Positions 46,843 through 58,544 of a stretch of DNA of 64,000 nt are shown here, one piece after another. The translations under genes were made by a program, and so were the position numbers. Position 1 is the stretch's first letter, and each line of letters opens with the position of its first letter. The notes below the pieces were generated by a model. That model saw only the letters and a list, made by a program, of their open reading frames with translations, ran no database searches and was not told the origin of the DNA. Source of the DNA: Xanthoparmelia taractica (Eukaryota; Ascomycota; Lecanoromycetes; Lecanorales; Parmeliaceae); NCBI GenBank assembly GCA_033085395.1, contig JANQBS010000018.1, positions 1-64,000 of the forward strand. The letters are read 5' to 3'.

Positions 46843-47472
46843 CAACAGAGTTTTCAAAAAGTCTATCCGCACCCTATTAAATTTTTACTTCAAATCTATA
46901 TTACAACGTGAATATCTATTAAATTAATATAAAATTAGAATATATAATACTTTAAATATTACTCATTAACTTTCTTTAAAGAGATTTAAAAAATATTAAT
47001 ATTTAATATATATATATTAAGATTTAGATTAAACTTTAAAAAAGAAATATTATATATTACTTAATAACTAAAATATTATATTATCTAGAATTCTAATATT
47101 AGCTTAGTATATTTATTAATATTATTATATAAAAATTTAAAATCTATTTGAAGTATAGATCTTTACTTATTTAGATATTCATTAGGTCTATTTTTAAAAA
47201 CGCGAATTTTCGCGTTTTTCCCCGCGTTTTTTCGCGAAAATTCAAGAAAATCTATCTCTATCTTCTTATTTATCTTATACTATAAGAACTATAAGAGATA
47301 TTATTCTTAAATTTAAAATAATATATTAAAAGATATAAGTTAATATATATACTAAGTCTAAGATCTTTATAATGTATAATTATTGAATAATAATCTAATA
47401 TAATAAGAATAAATTCGGTGAGAGCGCGGCAAAATTTCGGGGGTGCGGATAGACTTTTTGGAAACTCTGTTG
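46843..47472. mobile_element. AT-rich DNA element with 32-bp terminal inverted repeats and TA target duplication
   Basis: 630 bp. The left end starts CAACAGAGTTTTCAAAAAGT and continues CTATCCGCACCC (46843-46874); the right end is its reverse complement (47441-47472) with one mismatch. Both ends are flanked by TA (46841-46842 and 47473-47474), the target duplication of Tc1/mariner-Fot1/pogo-type elements. The interior is almost pure A+T with no coding capacity, as expected of a RIP-mutated or non-autonomous (MITE-like) copy, except for a CG-containing palindrome (GAATTTTCGCG at 47204-47214 versus CGCGAAAATTC at 47233-47243) near the centre. Confidence 0.88.
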
Positions 47473-50192
47473 TAGCTGGCTCAACTTCCTCGATTTAGCT
47501 CGGGATCAATGTCGACTACCCTGCCTCGCGAGAGCAAGCCATGAGCCGTCTTCTCGGTCGGACCGGAAACGTATTGAGGTGTATGTAAGATTTAGGCGTC
47601 CCAGTTGATTCGCTTATTGACCGTAGATTTCCCTACGAAGATCCAATCATCCAAACGCGTGGCTTCTTTAAGAATTTCCACAGCTCGTCGACCTGTTCGT
47701 TTCTAGCGGTTCTAAAGAAAGGTAATAAGCATAAACTCATTCAACAAATCCAACTGCTTGCCCGATGGGCTCAGGGGCTTTTCCACTAGGACCCCTGTAA
47801 GACTGAATACCATTGAATTGACACTTCCCAAAGCCTAAAATTCAAGTCCCTGACCCGGTCAAGTTGTACAATTCACAGGTCGCGGAGAAATGCAAACGTA
47901 CGGTCATCCGAGCCCCTCTAGCATCCTCGTCTCGCAAAGGATGTGTTTTCTGGTTTCACTTCAGCCGCCTCAAACCATTACTGACGCCTTCTTGAGACCT
48001 CTCGAAGACTCACCATCAAGCGAGCTCTAAGGGGAGGCTTTCTGCAGAAGAGCATGGAAGAGTCCCGCTCCCCGTTCTTGATGCTCCTCCATCAACTGTT
48101 CCACCAATCACGGTTGCCTACGGCTTCTGGTCCAATATGAGACATTCCTCTTCTTTTCTGGTTGTGTGAGATCTGCGGCCGTGGGGGTCTGATCCAGTCG
48201 CGATCGAAGTCGCTCTTCATGCTCAAAGTACGCAACGGTCGCTGCGTCTAATCCGGATTCTTCAGGCGCCCAGAACACTGTCCCAGATGAACTGGTCTTT
48301 ACAATCCTAGAACCTCAGTATCCCAGTCTCTCGTCTTCCGAAGCCTCGGCCATCTTCCAGCCTTTTTTTTTGGTTTTTTTTGGTTTTTTTTGCTAACGCG
48401 TCGTAGGCATTTCTCTTCGGGCGGTACTCGACGTAAATCTCCTTTGAGACATGTAATGCAGCCTCGATTCATCCACAGACAGCTCCTCGGTTTGAGCCTG
48501 CGTCAAGGGAGTAGCCTCCGTTGAAGTTCGAAGGAGAAAGGTACTTCCGATGAAATTGTTCAGCAGTAGGTAAAAGTCAAACCACTTATATATAGCTACG
48601 CACATCAGGTTCTCCCATACTTTCAGCGCAGCTCTTGCGGCATTTGTTCGCCTTGATCGAGAAGGATCCTGAGCCTGCCAAGCACGAGAAATATTTCTGC
48701 GCCCCCCAGTCATCGTTACTGCCTCTGCTGGTGCTCAAATCAGGTCCTCCCATACCGTCTTGTAGGGAGGGTCCTTCGCTAGTCGATTCCAAACAGGTTG
48801 TTGCAGTCAGCATTGGATCGAACGACGAGTTTTATATTCCGTTCAACCAAAGGAGAATGATTGCTCGACCATCTGCGCAGCGACGCAACAACCTTTTGGA
48901 GCAAATGATGAGATAGTTGCTAGTATTCAGCTATACCTCTGTAACAGCATTCATAATTGAAATCACCATCTGCGCTCAAAGACAATGCCGTCAACAAGGC
49001 ATACCGTCGGACACTCCGGAAATCTAATAGAAATAAGAAACAAGCAAAACAAAACCTCGCTTTGATAGGATCCACCTTGTCAAGAGCTTCTTGGGTAAAG
49101 GTAAGAAAATCTGGGCCGATGGCATGCGTGTTATTGTCTGCCAAAGAAGAAGGGACCGCTATTCAAGGTAGCTGAGTTCTTGACTTGATATGGGAATATA
49201 ATGCAATATATGCTGCTGAGAAATATCAATAGCATAAATATACACGCTATTAAAACATGATTGGGCTGAAAAGAAGGGATATCAAACGCCAACTACAGCC
49301 CTCAATTTCGCATAGCTAAACAAGAGCCTAGTCCTCAAGGGTTGGTTGAGCGTGCACGCTGTGATTGCGGGGATCTGACATATTGTCTGTTCGTAAAGCG
49401 CTGTTTCGGATATTCAAAGGCGGGGTCTTGATTATCCACTAGACCGTTTCGTTCGAGCCTGTTTATAGTGTAAACGACAGAAGATCCTTGCATTGCCCAA
49501 CAGTCCAATTCTATTTACCGTGCTAGCCGTTGGTAAATGTACATTCAACCGTACACCTTGGGAGAAGGAGGTAGCGCAAGCGAAGCCCAGCTATGCTAGC
49601 TGCATCCACGTTACCGACCGCCATCGCAGGCATCTGTGTTTCGAACCCTAAGTCTTCACGGAATCGTGCACTGTTGATGGTCAAAGTAGAAACGCCGACC
49701 TTCCACGGTTCACGTTAAAGAACGGCAGGTTTGCTCTCTGGACGTTTGGGTATTGGAAAGGCACGACAATCCTCCAGACCTAGGAGAGAATCTGGTCTTT
49801 CTTTCTGATCCTTCTTCAATATGAGACATTGAGCGACGTCGCGTGGGTGGAAGCATGACCTAGAAAAATAGAAACAACGCGGATTTTCTTCTGAAACCTT
49901 CGACGAAGAGATGTAGGAATGAGAGAATCTGCATTGCAGAATATTAAGGTGTACCTACGCGGAAAGAACGAAGTCAGTGAGACGGAGGGAGGTGAACTAA
50001 CCGAAGAACAAGCTGATAGATTATGATTCGAATCTGAGAGTGTGCGTGCACGACGTCGTAGAATGTGAGTTGTATGATGTAGGAGGATGTAAGGGGGAGG
50101 GAGATGCAGAAAGATGGGAAGTTGAAAAAGGGGAAGATGTAGCGTAGACGAAGGAGCCTTCCGTAGCTTCAGGGGTAATAGGTGCACTGTGG
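47473..50192. other. Gene-poor degenerate region
   Basis: No intact gene. Scattered protein-like pieces occur, for example on minus around 48310-48130 (VFWAPEESGLDAATVAYFEH, stop soon after) and on plus around 47640-47800, but none matches a family. A T-rich tract TTTTTTTTTTGG repeated in tandem lies at 48365-48391. The region downstream of the SNF2 relic lacks any C-terminal helicase motif. Confidence 0.4.
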
Positions 50193-51140
50193 CTATGCAT
50201 CATGCCGTGAAAAATGAATTTGGGATTCCTGGTATAACCGTATGCGCAAACAACCGGGTTTGCGTTCATGCTGGGGGTTCGTCTTCTCCATCTTATATGT
50301 TGACTCCACGCATCTTTGACCTGAAAGACAGCATCGTAATGCTGGATCGCGGTTCACTTTGCCGATACTCCCTCGAAGTAACTGGTACTCGACGAAATTA
50401 ATTGAATGAAAGGACTCGCAACAGGCTTCAAGTTCTGTCCGCCCTACCGGAACGATGCTTTTAGCAACAAAGACGAGAGTGTAGCTTTGCTTTGGCGTAA
50501 ACGTCTTCGCTAGATCGGACTTAGGGTCGCAAGGGCATTGTCTGAAGAACAGTGGAGCGCCTGAGCATGTACCAGAACCATCGGCCTTGCGATGCCTCTT
50601 ACGTTCCGTATCCTTGGTCGAGTTCTGACCGCAGGGGACAATGTCGAAGTTGCGGTAGAGTAGTTCTTCGAAGATGATGATTGCGAGGGCCTCAACGGTC
50701 TATCGGATTATCATCAATTAGCGAGGCTTAAAATAGGATAGATCGATCCGAGGCCTTACCTTGCCCATTCCCATGCCATCGGCAAAGAAACCTCCATTCT
50801 GCCCATTTCGACCCCACATATGAAACAGGACAATAGAAAAGTACTGGTATTGATTTGGCTTATATCGGAGCCATGGCAGTTGTATGGTAGCCGCCGTCGT
50901 TGTAGCTTTAGGGTATCGATAAGCCGACAACAAAGACTCTATTCCTCGAGTCCCACCATATGTTCGATCTCGGGACTGTTCATCTGTGAGATTATGAGAT
51001 ATAATAGTAAATCTAATAATAAATTTACTAAAGTATACTAATAAGAAAGAAATAAAGTAAAGAAAAACGTGTCGGATGGTCCTTCCTTTGATACCTAGTA
51101 TATTAGAAAGGTGGTAAAGCAAAATAGATAGAACAGTCAT
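50193..51140 (-). pseudogene. Truncated SNF2-family helicase (N-terminal ATPase part only)
   Basis: Minus strand: a segment LPWLRYKPNQYQYFSIVLF then NGGFFADGMGMGK at the end of one exon (to 50760) and, after a 60-bp GT-AG intron (50759-50700), TVEALAIIIFEELLYRNFDI in the next exon (50699-50193, 169 codons, open to a TAG). Joined, DGMGMGKT is the Walker A of an SNF2/SWI2 ATPase, followed by LVFVAKSIVPVGRTELEAC (family LVVxPKSLVxxWxxEL). The DEAH box and the second helicase lobe are absent, and the sequence upstream of about 50990 is AT-rich and probably RIP-altered. Interesting feature: the remaining coding piece has no ATG near its start and no stop inside, so decay here is by truncation rather than by scattered stops. 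Confidence 0.6.
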
Positions 51141-53136
51141 GTCATTCCTTCTAACAAATCAGAGGGCAACAGTGGTCGAAATGATCATGATAAGAGTTAA
51201 GAATTCAAAGGAGGAAACAAAAGATCGAGAAACAAGAAATGTAACTCATCGGGAAATCTGAAACATATGCACCATATTTCCGATATGCTCCGTAATACTC
51301 TTTTCGATTATGTGGTCTCAGATCTCAACATCATCTCTGCTGCTGAGGGTCTCACTCATTACGGCTTTGTAGCTTGTCGCTAGCAGTTCCGCTGGAGAGA
51401 TACTCGGTACAGTCAAGTCCCTTCCAGCTCAGGCTAGAACAATAACCGCAATTCGTTCATTTCGATATGGATTCTGCTCTGGTCACCGAACCTAAGAGAA
51501 TCAGAGACGAGCTACCAGCTTCTCAATAGGAGACTCGTACAATCATGCGTGACGAGAAAAGACTTCTGGCCCGCAGAATGGTCTCTTTTTCCCACCACAG
51601 TAGGGTAAGAAGACCACGATTGTGAAATTCCTAAAGCAGATGCCTTAGTCAAAGTGCGCCAGCATGCATTCGGCAATTGGAGTATATGCTCGTATGACAC
51701 GCAAGTGACGAGCTCAGTTGGATGATATATATCTGATAAATAGATAGAGCGAATGGTAGATGAAGTATTTGAAGAAAAACAGGATATTTGTAGCAGAAAA
51801 AGCACTAGACAAAAAGTAGCTGCTGCTGCTGCTGTCGCCGTCAAGGTAATGTTTCGGCTTCGCCTTGGTCATCGCAAGATTAGTCACGACCGCGTCTGCC
51901 GTCTGAGATACCGTCCATGTCAGACATAGGGTGTGCCGAGAGGAAAGTTTGTGGCGGGTGCAGCTAGGTTATTCATCTGGCGAAAAATGATGTGGGTTGG
52001 GTTGCAAGTGACCAGTGTTCTCGCCAGCCCGCTTGAATACCTCTTCCAAGCTCGACATTACTATCAAGTCTTTCCTATCCAAAATGAGCTTCCGCCATAA
52101 AAGAGACCAACCCATCAAGCTAAGCTTTGTTTTCGTGCTGGATCCGCAGGCACTGATATATTGATCGGACAAGCCGTAAAGGGTCTCAAGTAAGGCGAGA
52201 CATTCTCAGGCTCTTGTATATATATACAACTCAGATCGAGAAGGGAGGTAACCAACGGGAAGCCCCAGCATTCGCGAAAAGAGACCAATTGGATCGAAAT
52301 GTTTCGACTTCTCAAAATGAAATGGGGAAGACGTCGAAATGGACTGACAAGGACTTTTTCGCTAGTGTAAAAGATTATTTCATGCATGATAGCATCACAA
52401 CCACCTTTTGCCAATCACACAAGCAGTAGAGGGAGGCAAGCGGATCCTGCATCAGCCGCGCAGTATTTGAGACCCCATTGCAGAAGCAAATGGCTCGAAG
52501 GAACAGCATTGCCACATCCTCAAAATACCCCAAAGTGAATAGTCTCAAATCAAAACCTCCTACCGTAAGGAATTAAGTACGTAGCCAAAGAAATGTATCC
52601 ATAAATGACTGTATGAACTTGACATCAAAAGAGCTGCACTGGACCCGAGAAAACAGATTTTTTGTATGTAGAGTGAAGGACTGAAAAGGGATGGGGGAAC
52701 TTGATCAGTTCTCCCGGGTAGCTGGAAGTCAGTCCCAATTCCGACAAATGAATGCAGACAGAGACAGAGCACATGAAAGCCTGTGCATTTGGCCGCCACC
52801 GCAGCGGAGTTCTCCACGATGTCAAATTTCAAGCATCGCGAGTACATAATCAATGGACTTCTCTACGATATAGCGTGTGCAGCGGTCTTATTACTGGGGT
52901 CTGTGTAAGTTAAGCGCTGGAATCCAGAATATGACATTCGACAGCATACATCGTGCTGCGGTGTTACTTGGTCCCGGTCTCCCAGATAAATGCATCCTCT
53001 CATGACGGAAACTTGAATCAAAGTCTATCCATACATACAAAAATTTGAAGTGATCCCTTGTGTAACGGACTAGACCATACGTGTTTAAATGCTCTTGCAG
53101 CCCAGACAAAGGTTTTACACTTTTTACCGTCCCTCG
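51141..53136. other. Intergenic region (2 kb)
   Basis: No supported gene on either strand; short open frames only. Flanks the SNF2 relic and the 3' end of the rhodopsin-like gene. Confidence 0.45.
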
Positions 53137-54509
53137 CTACACAAGATCATTTCCCCGTAGTACATCGACCCTAGTCGTCTTCTGTATACCAGGTACGAGA
53201 CTAGTTTGACTGCCATATATGCCTTGGAACGGTTTACCAAGTGGCTGAGCTGATGATTCGTAATTCACAGCAGGCGGACGGGCGGGCCGCGTGATTGATC
53301 CGGGAGAGTTTGGAACTTCTGTTCTCGAGGGGCGAGGTATTTCTTCAAGCTCAGTGTGGTGCCGCCAGGAGCTCAAGGACTTGATTTTGTCGCTGAAGAA
53401 AGCGAAGAGCGGTCCCAGGGCTGGAACGCAAGCAACGGTGATTGAAACATTTTCTTCCAAGCTTGAGCGGTGGTCAGTGCAGATGGAGTATGAAGGAAGG
53501 GGAAGACGGACACAGCCAGCATGATGCTATTGACGGTGGAATCTGTATGGCACTTTCAGCAGGATTTTTATAAAGGAGAGTTGGAGATTGAGGACGTACA
53601 GGTAGGATCGCTACGCGCATTAAGTCCGCCGGTGAGCACTGTTCGTGCAACTGCCAGCGACCCGCAACTATCAATGAGGAAGAGATGAGAGATGAGCTTA
53701 GCGATTATCCGGATATTCTTGGCTGCACTTACACAACTCCGCATGACATTAGCAGGCCGAGTGTAATCTTCTTTCGGAATGGGAGATGGAGGTCCTTGAC
53801 GAATGTTATGGGGAAGAGTGCGAGCGCAAAGTCGCAAATGGCGTTGATCGCTGTTCATGATTCAGCCTTTGTGGGGCGTGTCAAAACTGGGGGTCTCTTA
53901 CAGCCGTTTGCGTAACCCAACCTCACGAAGATTCGACGATCGTTGCAATGGCCAGGAGTGTTAGGGATCCACAACTTCGATACAGGCTGGCACTGGCCAA
54001 GGGTATAGGCTGCAGATGGCACGGAAATGATGGTCATTATCAGGATGACGGTGTATGGAAAGTACCGGTTCAACTTGGCTCGAGTCTGCTTGAGCGCTCG
54101 AAGCAGGAACAAGCAGATGGAAATCTTGCTGGCAGCCAGGCTGAGGATAAGTAGTGGGGTGGCGGTCCAATTCCACTTTAAAGCTTCGCTGAGCTGGTGC
54201 TGCGATAACGAAGACATATGCTGACCATAGCCATCAAGCACTTCAGGCACATTCATGGCTGTTGAGATGATGGCAAGAAGCTTTGCTTGAATTAGCCTGA
54301 TGCAAAGATGTAAACTTCCGTCGACTGTTTACGAGAGAGAAGATGATAAGTCCATCATCCCATCCAAATGCGTGCTTGACCCATACTCGGATATACACGC
54401 GTAGACTCACTACAATCGAAGCGATAGCAGTGAAGATGAGCGCTGAAACCAGGAATGTTGTGCCTTTGTTCTGTCTTCGTTCCGTCGGTTCTTGTGATAT
54501 TCCGCTCAT
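53137..54509 (-). CDS. Rhodopsin-like seven-TM integral membrane protein (Pth11/SAT4-like)
   Basis: Six exons: 54509-54333, 54280-53917, 53850-53733, 53667-53600, 53542-53512 (31 nt) and 53461-53137; every phase closes, giving 360 aa. The fold is the fungal rhodopsin-like domain: TM1 TTFLVSALIFTAIASIVVSL, the RVYIRVWVKHAFGWDD motif, GYGQHMSSLS, KISICLFLLRAL, TVILIMTIISVPSAAYTLGQ before CQPVSKLWIP, INAICDFALALFPITFVKDL, and NVSITVACVPALGPLF near the end. No CFEM domain precedes it. A cytoplasmic tail of about 75 residues follows. Two introns (1 and 5) end in AAG acceptors, each close to a CTAAT or CTGAC branch-like motif; the nearer CAG alternatives break the frame. Related proteins sense host or surface cues in some pathogens; here the role is open. 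Confidence 0.85.
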
Positions 54510-54857
54510 GTTGGGTGCTCAACTGTCTCTTAGGTGCATCGATGAGCTTAGTCTTAGTCGGTAAGTAAAGCAGGAAGATTTCAAATGGAGAAGATATATT
54601 AAGGCAGATTCGCAATCACAGGCGCAGGCGCTGGAGATGAGATATACAGCGAGAACTCAGGTGATCGCTTGGCCCTCTTGGAGCACAATAAGGGATTGCG
54701 ATCCACATTGATATGCGATTTAGAAGAGAGGGGAACAGAAGCAAAGATGACCATCTGCACTTTCAAGTACACAACTTTTAGGGTAGCCAACTTTTTTTTC
54801 TTTTCTTCGAGATATCTATTTGAATGGGATAAGAAAGGGGGCAAATCAAAGAATGGG
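54510..54857. other. 5' flank of the rhodopsin-like gene
   Basis: No gene; presumed promoter. Confidence 0.45.
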
Positions 54858-55022
54858 TCAGGCATGTTCGAGGATTGAGGCGACAATTACCGCCGGTCCG
54901 AACGTACCGTAGATATAGGTACCTTCGGGGAGCTGGGCCGGCAAAATGTGAGATTCGGTGGCGGTCAAGAAGGGTAAGATCTCACAGACATCTCGCCCAA
55001 AACAGCAGCGACAACGAGGCAT
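54858..55022 (-). CDS. Possible 54-aa micro-ORF, doubtful
   Basis: Open frame MPRCRCCFGRDVCEILPF... to stop, ending IYGTFGPAVIVASILEHA. The composition is protein-like and it has four Cys, but another frame is also open (TCLVVAAVLGEM), so this may be an exon of the neighbouring unknown gene or chance. Confidence 0.2.
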   Translation of the reverse strand: MPRCRCCFGRDVCEILPFLTATESHILPAQLPEGTYIYGTFGPAVIVASILEHA

Positions 55023-55399
55023 GTCCCGAGCTGCGTAGAGCTACTTTAGTTAGAATGGCGTGTGGGTCATGTCAGCCACGCGTTGACTACTTAATGCATG
55101 ATGCCTAGAATGTGACCCGAGGTTGAGCGACTATCTGCCTGCGGGAGATTGCCGTGATATCGAAATTCCCCAGCCTCCAAAATCGATGATAATCACGATG
55201 CGTCGCTAAAAGTTCATGTGCCTACAGCCTCTGCATTTGTTTGTCACGCCCGCCTTGCGCCTTTCGATACAATGTGAAGGAACGGCCGACGACAGCTTAT
55301 TTGGCAACGGATGACTTCAATGCGACGGTATATAACCTTTACAGCAGGTGCGGCAACAGTGGTATGGATACAATATCGCACAATGGTACAAAGAGGGAT

Positions 55400-56040
55400 T
55401 CATACCTGGTTTATGTTGCTGCGGATTGTCATTGCCACCACGATTCTAATCCAGGATTTATATCTTCCAAAAGGCGACAGTGCGCGTGGAAGATGAACAG
55501 TCCCCCTCGTTGTGGCTGATAGGAGTGCGGGATTGTCCGTAGGATCGCCGGTTGCAGCAGGGCCACTCCCGTGCCCTGTTTTCTGGCGCCTGGATGCTCG
55601 AGGTTTCGTCTCGCCAGTAATTTTAGGAGCCGTCATCATCTGCAGATTATCCCGCAACAGAGACGTCTGCGCAGAAAAGGCGTCGTCCAAGTTTTGGAAT
55701 GCCTGGGTTCTAGTCTGCCGTTCGTGAAGGTATTGACATAATAACCAGCTTTACCTGCTGGAAACTGCCACCTCCGTGAATCTGAGGAACACGATCCCTT
55801 GTCCTGGCGAATGAAGCATTACAGAAAGGCGGAAGTCTATAAACCTGTTCGATCCTGCTTCTCCGGAGGAAAGTCTCCGTTGTAGAATGGGACGAGAGCG
55901 AGGGGCGAAGGTTTGCAGATGACCGGCACTCCAAAGATGATCTCGTTCTCGATACCGAATTGGATTTCTAGGGGCTGCGTATCCAAGATAAAAATCTCGG
56001 AAATCGAAAGTTGACGAGCTTGATGGCACACAATATTCAG
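55400..56040 (-). CDS. Candidate multi-exon gene of unknown function (partial model)
   Basis: Three phase-compatible pieces: 56040ish-55841 (LSISEIFILDTQPLEIQFGI then FGVPVICKPSPLALVPFYNG, ending EKQDRTG), then about 55793-55750 (IVFLRFTEVAVSS), then about 55706-55400 (RTQAFQNLDDAFSAQTSLLR, a polar Ser/Thr/Pro segment, and GRYKSWIRIVVAMTIRSNIN). Joining uses donor GTTTAT with an AAG acceptor and donor GTAAAG with a TAG acceptor. The start exon is not identified; a CTAG acceptor just upstream of the first piece suggests one. The protein is not recognised. It lies between the rhodopsin-like gene and the PQ-loop gene. Confidence 0.3.
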
Positions 56041-57245
56041 TCGCTAGGTAGGTGGAATGGGCGAAGAAGCAAACAATATACATAAAGGTTGGACAAAGGA
56101 GGTGCCGCCCCCAAAAAATGGCAAGAGGGGCTTTTCGGCTTGATTTCAGACAAGAGTCAGCCGGTAGGCGTCCAACAGAACCCAAAACACCTCCAGTCTC
56201 AGCTCCTCACTCCACGCCTTGCAGCACATCAGCTCTTCTCAGTAGCGAACCTGTCACCTCTTTATCTGAGTCGAGTGTAGACTGTGAAGTCAACGCAACA
56301 AACAAGAAAAAGGAAGGCGGTATGGTGCATCAAAAACGGTTAAGATAGGAAAACAAATGAATTGGGGATGTAGAGAAACAAGCCTGCCCCGCCTTGCCCT
56401 ACCTACCTATCCAGAGCACATGAAAAAACAATGAGAATCTTGCCCCTTACATGCATAACCCAGACCATCCGTGCTGTGATATAAGCCAGAATAAGCCCCC
56501 TCCAAACCTTCCCATCCAAACCCCCTCCCTCAGCACCAACTCTGCAACCACCACACGAAGACACATCCCCCACCCACCAAACCCATCCACCCCGCTGAAA
56601 AAGGAAATACTTCTGATCTGAATTGACTACTGAACCCAACTACTACATCTACCTCCTTCTCCCCGTCTCAGCGTAGAACCACTTCCACACATAGATCACG
56701 AAAAGATGGTGTGGCCGGCACGAGTACGAGTTCCTGAGTCTGCACTCCAGTGACTCTTTCTGCGTGTCGAAGTTTGTAGAGTCTTGGGTGTTGAAGGTAA
56801 GGCCAATGACAAAATGTGGTGTCGATTTTCTCAGTTCTGGATGGTAGGGAAAGGTGCTTTGGTATATTAGGAGTTTTTTGTAATGGTTCTAACCTGATTT
56901 TTGAGAGCCAAGCTGGGCCTATCAAGAGATAGGAGCAAAATCCATTACGGTGCTGGAAAAAACGAAAGCAGGCCCGTGCATTTATAGCAATGTCAGAAGC
57001 ATCAATAATATCAGGTAATTCAGAGAATGCAATGCGTAGTTACAATTGAACGCTATCCTTGGGTATGACATCACGGCGCCGAACAATGCTATGCAGCTCA
57101 GCCCCTGCACCTTGAAATGCATCAGGCCCCTTACGCACCGAGCAAATGCTGACCCACAAGATGCTCACCGAGACACCAAGAACTCCGAATCGCTCAAATC
57201 CCAATGGGCACTATAGACCGCAACGTAAATCTTCGTTGAAGTCGA
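56041..57245. other. Intergenic region
   Basis: No supported gene. ACCTACCTA motifs at 56397-56407; a C-rich segment at 56495-56595. 3' flank of the PQ-loop gene. Confidence 0.45.
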
Positions 57246-58544
57246 CTAAGTAGCGCCATAGCCGTTGCTACGACTTTCTCGCCTGTCAAGCAACCGTCTC
57301 TCATCGCCCTCTTCGGCATCCCCTGTCCCAGCAGGACTCGGACTAGGCACCCATCCTCTCATCCAACCACTAGCTCTTTGCCATCGACTTCTGCCTTCAC
57401 GATCTCGAATCAAGACAGGCTTGTCCATACTCCCCTCACCAAACTTCAGGAATTGCACACCTATGACGGCATCCAGGACCAGTACGCCAGCAGCACCGAG
57501 CCAGAACGGCGCAGATGAGCGCCTCCATTCATTCTCATCACTGCCATCTGGGCCGACCCAGCCGTGCAGCCCGTACGGTGGGTACGAATTCCAAGCTTGA
57601 GGGTTGGTTGGTAGGGAGGTGCTGTAGAAAAGATTCCCAAAGAAGGCAGCGATGAATAAAGTTGGCGAGAGGCCGTCAGTGGAGCGGCGAGCTGCATTTT
57701 TATATATCTGGGGAAAGCGAGAGCCGAGGTAGAGAACGGTGGAGCACCATGAAACAATACGGCCTACAAATTCTGACGAGGAAATTGCAGATGATTCGTT
57801 TGTGGTTTGCAGCTGCAGCGGAGAGGCATTGGCCAAAACGATGCAGAGTGTCGAGAACAGTAGCAGCGCCCTGGGTGAAGAACCCAAGGATTGAGTGCCT
57901 TGACGATTGATGGTTCGGCTGAAAGAGCCCCGGCGCTTCTCTTCCTTGGAGAAGGAAGAGCTGAAGTCTGGCGGCGGACCTTGGATATCTTGGGGCTTGG
58001 CGGGTGTGTCCCGAGATTTCAGGACGGGGTTCTTGTCTTCCGTCTGGGTGCTTTGCGTCGAACTTCCATCAGACAGCGAAACACCGACTAGGACCTCTTG
58101 CGAGCCATCGTCCGGTCTATCAGCCCCGGAACTATATCCTTCAGATGCTCCTTTCCTAGATGGGTTCCAATGGGTATACCAAAAGTATTGAGAGACCAGC
58201 AAAACATCCACGAAGACGAAATAGCTTGCCACAACGACTTGCCAACCGGCTTGCCTTGTCAAAACGGCACCTAGCAAGTTTGACAGGTCCCCCAGTAGCC
58301 ACACCCCCAAGAAGTATATCGACAGCCCTGAGGCAGACTGTAACTGGTAGTTCTTGTAGATCTGAGGCATCTGGGCAAAGAGCCATGATATATTGCTGAA
58401 GATGCCGAGGGCCGTGGATAGGAAGGCGAGGGATGTAGGCACGCATGAATGGAAAGCGGAAGAGAAGCGTGTGAGGTATTGGCTTGTAGGCGCGCAGTGC
58501 TCTGGTAGGCTGGCGTAAGTTGCCAGAAAGGATGACAGAGACAT
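57246..58544 (-). CDS. PQ-loop vacuolar/lysosomal amino acid transporter (YPQ1/PQLC2-like)
   Basis: 432 aa in a single exon. Family of seven-TM transporters exporting basic amino acids from vacuole or lysosome. First PQ loop WLFAQMPQIYKNYQLQSASG at about residues 54-73 and second LGSRFPQIYKNAARRSTDGL around 276-295, each in a GxxF-type helix pair (LSIYFLGVWLLGDLSNLLG; LSPTLFIAAFFGNLFYSTSL). A long hydrophilic loop with Ser/Asp/Gln-rich sequence (about 130-240) separates the halves, as in fungal homologues. C-terminal tail basic and ending NGYGAT. Start MSLSSFLATYASLPEHC is the first ATG of the frame. Confidence 0.92.
   Translation of the reverse strand: MSLSSFLATYASLPEHCAPTSQYLTRFSSAFHSCVPTSLAFLSTALGIFSNISWLFAQMPQIYKNYQLQSASGLSIYFLGVWLLGDLSNLLGAVLTRQAGWQVVVASYFVFVDVLLVSQYFWYTHWNPSRKGASEGYSSGADRPDDGSQEVLVGVSLSDGSSTQSTQTEDKNPVLKSRDTPAKPQDIQGPPPDFSSSFSKEEKRRGSFSRTINRQGTQSLGSSPRALLLFSTLCIVLANASPLQLQTTNESSAISSSEFVGRIVSWCSTVLYLGSRFPQIYKNAARRSTDGLSPTLFIAAFFGNLFYSTSLPTNPQAWNSYPPYGLHGWVGPDGSDENEWRRSSAPFWLGAAGVLVLDAVIGVQFLKFGEGSMDKPVLIRDREGRSRWQRASGWMRGWVPSPSPAGTGDAEEGDERRLLDRRESRSNGYGAT

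Noticed and set aside
48365..48391. Pol III terminator or poly-A tail of a retroelement
   Set aside because: T-rich tract has no adjacent tRNA, A/B box or retroelement coding remains.
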